NCBI RefSeq assembly: GCF_049670895.1
Contig: NZ_CP187170.1
From: Pasteurella sp049670895
GTDB lineage: Bacteria; Pseudomonadota; Gammaproteobacteria; Enterobacterales; Pasteurellaceae
DNA length: 64,000 nt
Reading direction: 5' to 3' (one strand)
Below, piece after piece: positions 10,601-18,598 of this stretch. The position numbers were made by a program, and so were the translations under genes. The notes below the pieces were generated by a model that had not been told where the DNA came from, searched no databases, and saw only the letters and a program-made list of their open reading frames with translations. Each line of letters starts with the position of its first letter. Within the stretch, counting starts at the first letter, position 1.

Positions 10601-13600
10601 ACAATGCTAAATTAAATAGCAAAGTGAGCATTAAAGGTCATCAAGATAACGCAGACTGGGCTAAGTTTGATGCGGGTAAAAATATCATGACCCACCTTGA
10701 AAATGGCTCAGTGACAGTTGGTTTAGCGAAAGATGTCACTGACTTAAGCAGTGTGACATTCAACCAAGGTCAAAATGGTGCAACACCAACTGCAACAACA
10801 AAAGTGGGAACAAATGGTATTACTATCACTCCAAAAGCAAATAACGGTCATGCAGCTGCTGAACCAGTAAGCTTGACAGATAAAGGTTTAAACAACGGTG
10901 GTAATAAAGTTGTTAATGTGGCAAGTGGTTTAGACGGTAAAAACTTATCTGAACTTGCTGATGGAGCAACTGAATTAACCAATGCAGCTAACATCGGTGA
11001 CTTAAAAACAGCAGTTGATAATATTGCTGGTGCAGCTAAAGGTGGCTTTGGTCTAAAAGATCAAAATGGTCAGGAATTTAAACAAGCCCTTGGTGAAACT
11101 GCACAAATCAAAGGTGATGGCAGTGTTGTTACGAAAGTAGTTGATACCGCAAATGGTGGCAAAGCATTAGAAGTGAGCTTAAATAAAGATGTCACCATCG
11201 GGAATAACAATGAAGCAGGGACTATCAAAGTTAAGGGCGAAAACGGCAAAGATGGTATTAGCTTAAATGGTAAAGACGGTTCCATCGGTCTTAACGGTAA
11301 AGATGGTGCCTCAGCCAATATCACCGTTGCCAACGGCAAACCTGATGTAAATGGTGCGGAAGGTGCGAAAAAACAACGTATTACCTATCAACCAGTTGGT
11401 GCTAATGGTGCGAAAGTGGGTGAACCAGAAGAAGTGGCAACACTTAACGATGGCTTAAAATTCCAAGGCAATAACGGTGAAACAATTGTTAAGAAACTCA
11501 ATGAAACCTTAGCGATTAAAGGTAAGTTAGATCAGAATGCTGAAGTTACCGCTCAAAACCTTCGTGTGGATAACGAAAACGGTGAGTTAGTGCTTAAAAT
11601 GGCGAAATCATTAAAAGATCTTAATGATGTAACCTTAGGTGCAGAAGGTGATAAAGCCGTTATTAACAAAGATGGTATTACCTTTACCAATAATGATCCT
11701 GCGAAAACCGTCAGCTTGACAGATACAGGCTTAAACAATGGTGGTAATAAAATCACTCATCTTGCAGCGGGTGAAGTTTCAGCGAATAGCACTGATGCGG
11801 TAAACGGTTCACAATTACATGCTGTGAAAGAAGCGGCAAATGCAGGTTGGAACTTATCAGTCAATGACGCTAACCCAACAAATGTGAAACCAACTAATAC
11901 AGTTGATTTAAGCAATAGCGATAGCAATATTGTGATTGCGAAAACTGAAGAAAATGGTAAGCACAAAGTTGATTTCAAATTGAATGATAACTTAAGCGTT
12001 AAAAATGCGGTGATTGTTGGACCAAAAGGTCAAGACGGTCAAGCTGCTGAAGGTGCTGTAATCGTCGGTAAAGATGGTCGCAATGGTAAAGACGGTGCAA
12101 ATGGCATTGCTTTAGTCGGTAAAGATGGCAAAGATGCCGTTGCTATCAAAGCGAAAGACGGTGTAGGTGCGATTGGCTTAACAGGTGCAGCAGGTAAAGA
12201 TGGTAAAAATACCTCTGCAGAGCTTTCTATCGCTGAAGGTCAAAAAGGTTTAGACGCGAACGATAGACAAAACGGTGAGAACAAAACACGTATCGTTTAC
12301 ACCAAACCAGATAACACCAAAGAAGAAGTGGCAACACTTAACGATGGTTTAGTGTTTGAAGGTAACGATGGTACCTCAATTAACCGTAAGTTAAACTCAA
12401 AATTAAGAATTATTGGTGGTATTACCGATAAAGCTGATTTAGCGACAGACTCAACAAACGTTTCTTCTGCTAATTTAGGTGTTCGTAGCAACGGGGCTGA
12501 TGGTTTGGAAATCGTCATGAAAGAACGTCCAACCTTCTCAGGTTTAGCCTTGAACGGTAAAGATGGCAAAGATGCAAGCATTGAGTTCAAAGGTGCTAAT
12601 GGTGAAGCAGGCATGTCAATTGCGGGTAAAAACGGTGCTGATGGAAAACCTTCTTTAGTGATTAAAGGTAAAGATGGTGCTGATGGCGTCACCTTCACAG
12701 ATGATGGCAGAATTGCTAATGTGGCTGAGGGTAAAGACGGTAAAGATGCGGTGAATGTCACTCAGTTAGATAAAGTGAAAAACGACATCGTGACTAAAGG
12801 CTTTGGTATTAAAGCGGAAGATGGCACCATCGTAAATAAAGCATTAGGTGAAGCAGTTGATGTTGTCGGTGATGGAACCAATATCTCAACCAAAGTGGTT
12901 GATGGTAAAGTGAAAGTTGAACTTGCTAAAGATGTTAACTTAGGTGCAGATGGCAGCTTAACCACGGGCAAAACTGTTGTGAATAACGACGGAGTGAAAG
13001 TGGGCGATACCGTGAAGTTAGCCGACAACGGTTTAACGGTAAACGATAAGATTGCCTTAACCACAGATGGCTTAAAAGTTGGTGATGTTAACATTACAGA
13101 AGCAGGCATCAACGCAGGTAACCACAAAATTACCAAAGTGGCTAACGGCGACATTAGTGCAACCAGTACGGATGCGGTAAATGGTAGCCAGTTATTTGCG
13201 GAAGTGGCAAAAGCGAAAACTGATGTCGTAGCAGGTGAAAATATGGAAGTGACCTCTGCAACAGGGGCTAACGGTCAAACAGTTTACACCGTTGCTACCA
13301 AAAAAGACGTAGCTTTCAATAATGTGAAAGTGGGTGATATCGCCATCCATAAAGATACAGGTATCCACGCAGGCAATAAGAAAGTCACGAATGTTGCAGA
13401 TGGCGACATTGCAGCAGGCAGTTTAGATGCGGTAAATGGTGGTCAATTATTCACAGAAGTGGCGAAAGCGAAAACAGAAGTGAAAGCTGGCACCAATATT
13501 GCTAGCGTTACAGCAGAAACAGGTGATAAAGGTCAAACCATCTACACAGTTAATGCGGAAACCTCAAGCGTGTCTGCAGGTTCTGACAAAGTGACTGTTA

Positions 13601-14337
13601 TTAAAGCTGTGAAAGATGCAAATAACGTGACTGACTACAAAGTGGATCTTGCACAAGCCACTAAAGATGACATCGCCAAAGGTGTTGATGCCAAAGCTCA
13701 AGTAGATAAAGGCTTCAGCATTGCAGATGGTTCAGGCAAAGCGAAAAACTACAAGTTAGGCGAAACAGTGACCATCGAAGGAGATAACAATTTAACGACT
13801 GAAACCACGGCGAAAGGCGTGAAAGTAAAATTGAATCCAGATGTGAATGTGAACTCGGTTACTGCGAAAACATTCAGAGCAGGTGATGTGGTTGTGTCAG
13901 CAGATACAGGTATCAATGCGGGTGGTAAACAAATTACCAATGTTGCAAGTGGTTTAGTGGATAGAAACGGCAAAAAAGTGAATTTACGTCAAGCAACGGG
14001 CGATACACTTAATAACGCTGTGAATGTCGGTGACTTGAAAAATGTTGCTGGTGATATCTATAACAACATTGATGCCGTAAATAACCGTGTGAATAAACTT
14101 GATAAACGTGTACGTGGTATTGGTGCAAACGCTGCAGCAGCGGCTTCACTTCCACAAGTTTACATCCCAGGTAAATCCATGGTGGCAGCTTCAGCAGGGG
14201 GTTATAGCGGTGCATCTGCTATTGCGGTAGGTTACTCTCGTGCAAGCGACAACGGTAAAGTGATCTTAAAACTTACTGGTACTGCGAACAGTGCAGGGCA
14301 TTACTCTGGTGGTGTGGGTGTTGGTTACCAATGGTAA
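4642..14337 (+). CDS. Giant trimeric autotransporter adhesin (Hsf/Hia/YadA-like)
   Basis: A 3231-residue surface adhesin of the type V secretion class c family. The ATG at 4642 is preferred over the upstream in-frame ATG at 4600 because TAAGGA precedes it and the product then begins with the extended signal peptide MNQIYKVIW, running to a likely cleavage near residue 66 (SANA). Residues of about 127-440 are YadA-type head repeats (AIG..S.A.G), closed by a neck near 490 (DAINGSQLYAV). The long stalk alternates GW.L.VN, LNNGG.KITNVA and GFGL modules with collagen-like GKDG/NGKDG stretches, densest near nt 12030-12220. Three further necks (DAVNGSQL/DAVNGGQL) follow. The last roughly 80 residues are the YadA membrane anchor, ending in the aromatic YQW. 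The frame is intact throughout. It probably binds host matrix or cells; the receptor cannot be read from sequence. Confidence 0.97.
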   Translation: MNQIYKVIWSHTLNTFVVVSELAKGYAKSSSNSNSHNINLSTSKFTPIFKLTALSLVLGASLSANAYVAIERAENGMIKQGNANASLSYGEAGTHPFDYFNPGNKSYADKNQRGPYSYKNQDVYDDRTAFGIAIGRNSNAVKPNPDRYGSKNPSNSNGIAIGDYSRATGGLAIALGSFSHATDVGGVALGTSARADGFNSLSVMRQSAAIGDYSAAIGSVAWANGTASLALGASATTFGNQSIAIGSVSPQTLPADAGGGIPTKKTKYDGLNRTQTNGDNSIAMGTGAKTNGHNSFAIGSGAETGEFVVRHDTYLNEYITEANKTKSAQGAIALGVKAKARANQSAAFGENALANASSAMAFGSNSSATGVDAIAVGVQAKALRDDSIAFGYNANASYVKAISIGSNSIANNENTTAIGVSAKATHKDSVALGTHSITDQVHKTANYTVNGHTHHFAGADPIGTVSVGGNGKVRTITNVGAGRISNTSTDAINGSQLYAVAAEVGKGWTLTTGKENGGEATGTSNQNVKLGDTVTVKAGKNIKVQQAGSTITVATQENVSFNHVNAAHLNVTGTANVKDLAASGNTTVNHFTVKQGGNINMGGNRVTNIGTPTHDSDATTKKYVDDGRTVVKSTDNSVTINTTTVNGAKVYDLKVRVQGQAVPAGEFKYKGDNNQVVSTSLSTPVHFKGTADEITTEAQNGSVTFKLAEKAKKSLEKADSAVQDFTVGSGNGANGNKITVNKNNKHFDIAGTADYVTTAITGNKLTVGLGQKAKEAIDGVTSNTIKVTGGNTQANSFAVKNGGDIKVVAKKNNSDIIEVGADTALKAITVGINQTNFDNAVTNNRQVQENKNKLTTLTAKVTQNTQQIENGWELQVNGSKVKDVKPTDRKANFKAGDNIVLSNDGSAVKIATSLTPTFTDATFGTNGDKTVINKDGITISNGNQQVSLTQDGLNNGGKKITNVARGVNDSDAVTVAQLNEIKAKAGNGWTLKVNNQNSSTVLADSPVSLNDGADNNIKVVKNANDNNVSFTLNPSVTLGKVSNGADGVDGALTVNGKGGAAVALNGADGSISLTGVAQNGAKPQTTVKVAKGPAGVEGGNQKTRLTHTSENNQVEYVATLNDGLKFKGDDNAVISKKLNEQLELVGGADHTKLSDRNIGVKSNNGKLEIKLAKELANLTSAEFGAGNDRTTLNKDGIVIHHAIANKQVTLSENGLNNGGSQIVNVASGLGKNKDLSTITVNDKEYTNAANIGDLKTAIDHVTNAGAKGGFGLVDADGQEVKQNLGTAIKVQGKDGVRAKVVDTVNGKKALEIGLNSTVSIGKNNEPGQLTLKGQDGANAITLNGKDGSIGLKGENGINATIKVGNGPSTLDGNTGENQTPRMSYTNKGKTEYVATTNDGLQFGANAGAVHKAKLNSKVDIKGANSNQDWNKFDQGTNLMTQINGSTVNIALAKDLTALNSATFTKPANAQNVAVTTKVEGNGLTITPAAGNNAQAVTLTDKGLNNGNNQITHVASGLMKNGQVVELSAAEGDTLKNAVNVQDLKNAINASVGNSSWNLKVNNGETKKVGNNETVEFVNGDNIEITNTDKKIKVSTKSDLNVNTLTAGKPNKNGQDGIDGAVTAQGKDGSAVALNGKDGSISLASKGQNGKDASANIKVKQGQPDVNGQPSEKKTRITYQPVAADGQNQGEAEEVATLKDGLKFKGDKGTEVVKQLNQTLSIKGNVAETAEVTDKNLRVDAEGDGLVLKMAKSLKELKDATFGVENSDDKSVINKDGLTITEGGKTVSLTQDGLNNGGNKVTNVASGLDGKTLSQLGDNAPELTNGANIKDLKAAITEVTSAGNLGGFGLKDDKGVEVKQNLGKSIAIKGDGSITTTVIDTNGEKSLKVGLTNHVSVGDTTQPGTITVKGDANKDAIVLNGKDGSIGLNGKDGAKADITVANGPSKLGGAENQNDTPRISYTPEGSNTPEFVATMNDGLTFAANSGEHNAKLNSKVSIKGHQDNADWAKFDAGKNIMTHLENGSVTVGLAKDVTDLSSVTFNQGQNGATPTATTKVGTNGITITPKANNGHAAAEPVSLTDKGLNNGGNKVVNVASGLDGKNLSELADGATELTNAANIGDLKTAVDNIAGAAKGGFGLKDQNGQEFKQALGETAQIKGDGSVVTKVVDTANGGKALEVSLNKDVTIGNNNEAGTIKVKGENGKDGISLNGKDGSIGLNGKDGASANITVANGKPDVNGAEGAKKQRITYQPVGANGAKVGEPEEVATLNDGLKFQGNNGETIVKKLNETLAIKGKLDQNAEVTAQNLRVDNENGELVLKMAKSLKDLNDVTLGAEGDKAVINKDGITFTNNDPAKTVSLTDTGLNNGGNKITHLAAGEVSANSTDAVNGSQLHAVKEAANAGWNLSVNDANPTNVKPTNTVDLSNSDSNIVIAKTEENGKHKVDFKLNDNLSVKNAVIVGPKGQDGQAAEGAVIVGKDGRNGKDGANGIALVGKDGKDAVAIKAKDGVGAIGLTGAAGKDGKNTSAELSIAEGQKGLDANDRQNGENKTRIVYTKPDNTKEEVATLNDGLVFEGNDGTSINRKLNSKLRIIGGITDKADLATDSTNVSSANLGVRSNGADGLEIVMKERPTFSGLALNGKDGKDASIEFKGANGEAGMSIAGKNGADGKPSLVIKGKDGADGVTFTDDGRIANVAEGKDGKDAVNVTQLDKVKNDIVTKGFGIKAEDGTIVNKALGEAVDVVGDGTNISTKVVDGKVKVELAKDVNLGADGSLTTGKTVVNNDGVKVGDTVKLADNGLTVNDKIALTTDGLKVGDVNITEAGINAGNHKITKVANGDISATSTDAVNGSQLFAEVAKAKTDVVAGENMEVTSATGANGQTVYTVATKKDVAFNNVKVGDIAIHKDTGIHAGNKKVTNVADGDIAAGSLDAVNGGQLFTEVAKAKTEVKAGTNIASVTAETGDKGQTIYTVNAETSSVSAGSDKVTVIKAVKDANNVTDYKVDLAQATKDDIAKGVDAKAQVDKGFSIADGSGKAKNYKLGETVTIEGDNNLTTETTAKGVKVKLNPDVNVNSVTAKTFRAGDVVVSADTGINAGGKQITNVASGLVDRNGKKVNLRQATGDTLNNAVNVGDLKNVAGDIYNNIDAVNNRVNKLDKRVRGIGANAAAAASLPQVYIPGKSMVAASAGGYSGASAIAVGYSRASDNGKVILKLTGTANSAGHYSGGVGVGYQW
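14110..14334 (+). other. YadA-type C-terminal membrane anchor domain
   Basis: The last 75 or so residues of the adhesin hold the coiled-coil exit (RVRGIGANAAAAASLPQ) and the four beta-strands that form a 12-stranded barrel in the trimer. The chain ends GVGVGYQW with the terminal aromatic residue needed for outer-membrane insertion. Its presence shows that the gene is complete. Confidence 0.92.
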
Positions 14338-14371
14338 TATTCACCTAGCTTCTCATGAAGCCAGTTAAACG

Positions 14372-14404
14372 AAAAAGTAGAAGGGAAACCTTCTACTTTT
14401 TTTA
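14372..14404 (+). terminator. Rho-independent terminator of the adhesin gene
   Basis: A perfect 13-bp stem (AAAAAGTAGAAGG / CCTTCTACTTTTT) with a GAAA loop, followed by T residues, starts 35 bp after the adhesin stop codon. Confidence 0.93.
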
Positions 14405-14449
14405 TTGCTGAATGATGTGAACGTCAATCGTAAAACTTTCGAAAAACAG

Positions 14450-14488
14450 ACCGCACTTTTTCAGTGGTGAGAAAGTGCGGTATTTTTT
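14450..14488. terminator. Inverted USS pair acting as terminator between convergent genes
   Basis: Two uptake signals in opposite orientation (14450-14458 and 14473-14481) can form a stem ACCGCACTTT / AAAGTGCGGT, with T-rich flanks on both strands. It lies between the convergent adhesin and TIR-STAND genes and so can stop transcription from either side. Confidence 0.75.
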
Positions 14489-14530
14489 TAGAACATTTCT
14501 CTGCTTTGTTAAACGCTTTTTGCTTACATG

Positions 14531-17500
14531 CTATTTAGGTGCTTTGCTGTTTTTCTTTAGCTCAGGTTGTTTGTTTGTCTCACGATAAGTACTTTGCTGT
14601 GCTTGTGCTTTTTTCAATTTAAATTGTGTATAGTGATTTTGATAAGCCTGTTGGTGATATTGTTGGCTTCTTTGATTTTTTAACTGTTGAGCCACTTGTG
14701 CCAACTTTTGGTGTAAGTAGGCGATATTTTCAACCAAAAGGACATTTTCTGGTTGTTGTGTCAGTAAATGATCAGACAATTGAAGTGCCTGTTGATAGTG
14801 ATAATCTGCTAAGGTGTAGTTATGTTGTTGTTTAGCAATATCGCCCAAATGTTCATAAGAAGAGGCGAGATCACGTTTTGCTTGTTGGTTGTCCATACGG
14901 GTTAAATACAATTTATAACGAATCATAAAACTCGTTTGATAATGGTGTAATGCTTCTCCATAGGCTTTTTGTGCTAAGGCAACATTACCTAATTTATTGT
15001 GTGCAACGCTAAGTAAGCGTTGTAGATATTTATTTTTCGGGGATTGTTTCACTAATTCTTCAAATAATTGAAAAGCCTGTTGATAGTATAAGTTAGCTTG
15101 TTTCATTTGTTTTTGGCTAAAGGCGACATTGCCCAATTTTCCATAGGAAATGGCTAAATTACGTTGTGTTTGTCGATTTTTCGGGCTTGCTTGTGCCAGT
15201 TGCTGAAAAATATCAAATGCCGCTTGATAATAATCTTCGGCTTCATTGGGTTGTTGTTGCTGGTGGATCACACGGGCGATTTTTTCGTAAGCAACCCCAA
15301 GGTTGTATTGCAAGCGTTGATTATGAGGATCTTGCTTGATTTGTTGCTTATCTAAATCAATGGCTTTTTGATAATAATCTACCGCTTCGGGCAGTGAGCC
15401 TTGTGCTTGATGAACATCGCCCAAACGCTCATAGGCAACGCTCAGGTTTTGCTGGGCTTTTTGATTTGTCGGATCTTGTTTTGCCCATTGTTGGCTAAGA
15501 CTAAATGCCAGTTGGTAATAGTCTAATGCTTTCGTGTATTGGTGTTCACGCAGTAAAATTTTACCGAAGTTATGATAAGAAATACTCAATTCCCGCTGAT
15601 ACTTATCTTGCTGGGGAAATTGCTTGAGGAGTGCCTTATCAATATTTAAGGCAGCTTGGTAGTGTTCTTGGGCAAATTGGGTGCGTTGTCGTAAGTAATA
15701 AATATCACCGATTTTTTTATAGGCGAGACTGAGATAATGTTGTGTCAATGGATCATTAGGGCTGGCATTGACCAATTGTTTACGAATATGAAAAGCCGCT
15801 TGATAATGTTTAAGTGCCAGTTTGACATTGTGTTGCATTTCGGCGATGTTACCGAGTTTTTCATAGGCTAAACTTAAATCAAGTTGTGCTTTCGGGTTAT
15901 CGGGGGCTTGTTTGACAAGCTGTTCAAGTTCTTGAAATGCACGTTCATAATACTCACGGGCTTTGTCTAAATCGCCTAAATGCCCTAAATCACCATGGTA
16001 TGTGCCTTGATTGACATAAGCGGTGGCAATTTGACGCAGATCTTGATGGAGATCGCCGTAGTGTTCTAGCCGTTGTCTAAGTTGTTCAATTTGGGCGTAG
16101 ATATCAGTTTGTTTATTCGTGGGCACATATTGTTCAAGAACATCCCGCACTTCCACATTTAACAGTCGAATGGTATAGCCAATTTCTTGCAAGAGAATAT
16201 TGGATTTGTTTAGTTCCGTTTGGTATTTCTGCGTTTGCTGTTCCGCTTCTTGTTTTTTATCAAAGGCGAAGCTGCCGACCATAATGGATAAATAAAGTAA
16301 ACCAAAAGAGAATGCCAGTCCGATTTTGGTGCGTACTAATGCATTGGCTTTGGCTTGTGCTAAGGCTTGAGCTTTTTTGAGTTCATCCGCATGTTGTTTT
16401 TGTTCTTGTTGACGACAAGCTTGCAGATATTGCTGTAATTCCCCTTGAATATAGGCATTAAATTTGCCTTGTTGCAGTCTTTCAGCATCTTGTAATCGGC
16501 CTCCCCGTAAACGTAACCATTCAGGATCCCCTTTGGCTTTCATCCAAGCACTGCTTTCCACTTGTAACATTTCTAACAGGGATAAATCCGCCATATCTTC
16601 TTTGAGCCAATCGGATAAGACATGCCATTGTCGCAAAATGCTTTCATGAGCCAGTTCAATGGTAATCCCTTGTTTTGCTTGTTGGCTAGGTAAGATCCCG
16701 TCTTGAGAGGTTAAGCGAGGGGCGTGATAGTCTTTGGTGAGCAAACGACTTTCCACCAAACAGTCAATTAATGGGCGTACATCTTCAGGAATGGTCTCAT
16801 AATGTGCCACTTTGCGATGGGGACGATGCGTTTTAATGTCAATACTCGCCAAGGCTGGAATAAAGGCACGGCGTAATAATGCCATGCAAGCCTGTTGATC
16901 TTGTGGAATACGGGGATCTTTGCGGGCATTACGCAAGGCTTCTTCAATGGCAATATTCACCGCACCTTGTAATCCCCCTAAGCCTGAATGTTGTTGTGTG
17001 GTGTCATCTTGAAAAGTGAGATATTCCTTGAGTTCGATTTTGCCATCATGACCGTAATCTAAATATAAACGCTCTAAGGTAAATGCCAGTAAAGGGAGGG
17101 CATCTTTACCGCCATCTTGTTCTAAATCTTTGAGAAGTCGGTCGGTTAATTGCGGATCTATCCATAATGGCTTATGGGTTTTATCAAGTAGTTTGGCAGG
17201 GCCTTCAATAATTTGTTGATAAGCCCCTTTGGCGATACGAGGTAAGGAAAAAGGGTATTGATCAAGCCCTTCCAACGGTGTGGCAGCTTGTAATGCGGCA
17301 TAGGCATCAGTACGAATGGTACAGAGTAGCAAAATATCCAGTTGTTCACTGCGGATAAGGCTTGCGATGAGCTGCAAAAAAGGTTGTGCTTGGGTTTGTT
17401 GCTCGATAAAGAGTTCTTCTGCTTGATCAAGGGGAATTACCAATGTGGGTAGCTTGCGATCTTCTGTGTTGTGCTGAAGATGAGCATTTTTCTGTGTTTT

Positions 17501-18496
17501 CTGACGCAACGGGCTGTGATGGAGGCTTTGCGACACAAAAGGCAGGTCACTGGCGTGAATTAAGGTAGATAAAAAGGTTTCACAAGCACGCAACGCTTGG
17601 GGATCAAGTGCCTGTGCGGTTTCATCATACAAGGTATGAATCATCTGATGGATTTGTGTTTTGTGATAGCCCAATTTAAGTTGATCATTGCTTTGCACTA
17701 AGGCATCAATTAAGCCTTTTTCGCCACTTAACACGGCATCATGTGGGCGAATAACGGGCAAGAGTGCAAACTGCTGTGGATAGCGTGCCAAACGGGGCAA
17801 AATGCCTGCACGGAGGAAAGAGGATTTGCCCGCACCAGAGGCACCTTGAATGACCATAAGGCGAATGCGAGTGGTTTGGCGTAGGCGTTGTAACTCCGCA
17901 ATAAAGGATTTAATTGCCCCATCACGACCAAATAAAATCCCTGCGTCTTCTTGCTCAAGGGGTTTTAAGCCTTTATAAGGGCTAGGTGGGTAGCGATATT
18001 GAGAAAGTGGAGGCCAATGAAAAGAATCAGGATGCAATCCTGCATGGGTGAGTCCACGTTTCAAGCGGTTTAACCCCGTTTCACTAAAGGCAATCTCCAC
18101 TTGCTCGCCATCGGGCAAGGTGACGGTACGGGTGAGTTGTGGATAACCTGAAGTGAGCTGCCCAATATTCCATTTATCTAAAATGGCATGGGGAATCTGT
18201 TGTTGATCAAGGGGAGCAATAAGCAAAGGGAAAAGGGGCTTGTTGCACGCTTCTGCCAATTGATACTCCGCGAGGCAATGTTGGGAATTGAGCCAATGTT
18301 CAGACAGTAACAAGATCATGCCTTCACATTCATGAATGGCATGACGTAGTGTTTTACGCCATTGCTCGCCGATTTGGATACCATGTTCAGGATCTAAATC
18401 TAAGAAAAGTGACCAGCCTTGTTCACGTAACCAATCTCGTAAACCAAGAGAAAGTGGGTTATCACGGCTAGAATGACTGATAAACAATTGACTCAT
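14531..18496 (-). CDS. TIR - STAND NTPase - transmembrane - TPR-like repeat protein
   Basis: A 1321-residue multidomain protein. Residues 1-115 are a TIR domain: FISHSSRD at the start, FLDLD near 31-35, and the conserved C-L-A-E stretch with Cys74 and Glu77, the position of the catalytic Glu in NAD-cleaving TIR enzymes. Residues of about 172-640 form a STAND-class NTPase of the nSTAND1 type: YKGLKPLEQEDAGILFGRD, Walker A GASGAGKSS (218-226), Walker B LVIPLDQAEEL (about 352-362), and the winged-helix end ELAHESILRQW (about 614-624). A single transmembrane helix follows near 724-745. Then come about ten units of about 48 residues (LS.AY.KLG..., YYQ.AF...), a TPR-like array to about residue 1290. 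A good AAGGAAA ribosome site precedes the ATG. It follows the RyR-domain gene by 102 bp on the same strand. The likely role is a conflict or stress sensor; substrate and trigger are unknown. Confidence 0.88.
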   Translation of the reverse strand: MSQLFISHSSRDNPLSLGLRDWLREQGWSLFLDLDPEHGIQIGEQWRKTLRHAIHECEGMILLLSEHWLNSQHCLAEYQLAEACNKPLFPLLIAPLDQQQIPHAILDKWNIGQLTSGYPQLTRTVTLPDGEQVEIAFSETGLNRLKRGLTHAGLHPDSFHWPPLSQYRYPPSPYKGLKPLEQEDAGILFGRDGAIKSFIAELQRLRQTTRIRLMVIQGASGAGKSSFLRAGILPRLARYPQQFALLPVIRPHDAVLSGEKGLIDALVQSNDQLKLGYHKTQIHQMIHTLYDETAQALDPQALRACETFLSTLIHASDLPFVSQSLHHSPLRQKTQKNAHLQHNTEDRKLPTLVIPLDQAEELFIEQQTQAQPFLQLIASLIRSEQLDILLLCTIRTDAYAALQAATPLEGLDQYPFSLPRIAKGAYQQIIEGPAKLLDKTHKPLWIDPQLTDRLLKDLEQDGGKDALPLLAFTLERLYLDYGHDGKIELKEYLTFQDDTTQQHSGLGGLQGAVNIAIEEALRNARKDPRIPQDQQACMALLRRAFIPALASIDIKTHRPHRKVAHYETIPEDVRPLIDCLVESRLLTKDYHAPRLTSQDGILPSQQAKQGITIELAHESILRQWHVLSDWLKEDMADLSLLEMLQVESSAWMKAKGDPEWLRLRGGRLQDAERLQQGKFNAYIQGELQQYLQACRQQEQKQHADELKKAQALAQAKANALVRTKIGLAFSFGLLYLSIMVGSFAFDKKQEAEQQTQKYQTELNKSNILLQEIGYTIRLLNVEVRDVLEQYVPTNKQTDIYAQIEQLRQRLEHYGDLHQDLRQIATAYVNQGTYHGDLGHLGDLDKAREYYERAFQELEQLVKQAPDNPKAQLDLSLAYEKLGNIAEMQHNVKLALKHYQAAFHIRKQLVNASPNDPLTQHYLSLAYKKIGDIYYLRQRTQFAQEHYQAALNIDKALLKQFPQQDKYQRELSISYHNFGKILLREHQYTKALDYYQLAFSLSQQWAKQDPTNQKAQQNLSVAYERLGDVHQAQGSLPEAVDYYQKAIDLDKQQIKQDPHNQRLQYNLGVAYEKIARVIHQQQQPNEAEDYYQAAFDIFQQLAQASPKNRQTQRNLAISYGKLGNVAFSQKQMKQANLYYQQAFQLFEELVKQSPKNKYLQRLLSVAHNKLGNVALAQKAYGEALHHYQTSFMIRYKLYLTRMDNQQAKRDLASSYEHLGDIAKQQHNYTLADYHYQQALQLSDHLLTQQPENVLLVENIAYLHQKLAQVAQQLKNQRSQQYHQQAYQNHYTQFKLKKAQAQQSTYRETNKQPELKKNSKAPK

Positions 18497-18598
18497 TGGG
18501 ATTTTCCTTTCCTTGTGTTGAATACCGTCCTTGTACTCAGGGGGTGAAGTGTCCTATTTTTGTGATATGGGCTTATCCATTGCATTAGGCATGCTAGC

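Noticed and set aside
6000..13970. Many antisense reading frames of 60-154 codons opposite the adhesin
   Set aside because: They are by-products of the repetitive, T/A-biased codon pattern of the adhesin (Gly/Asn/Lys/Thr-rich); they have no ribosome sites and only low-complexity products.
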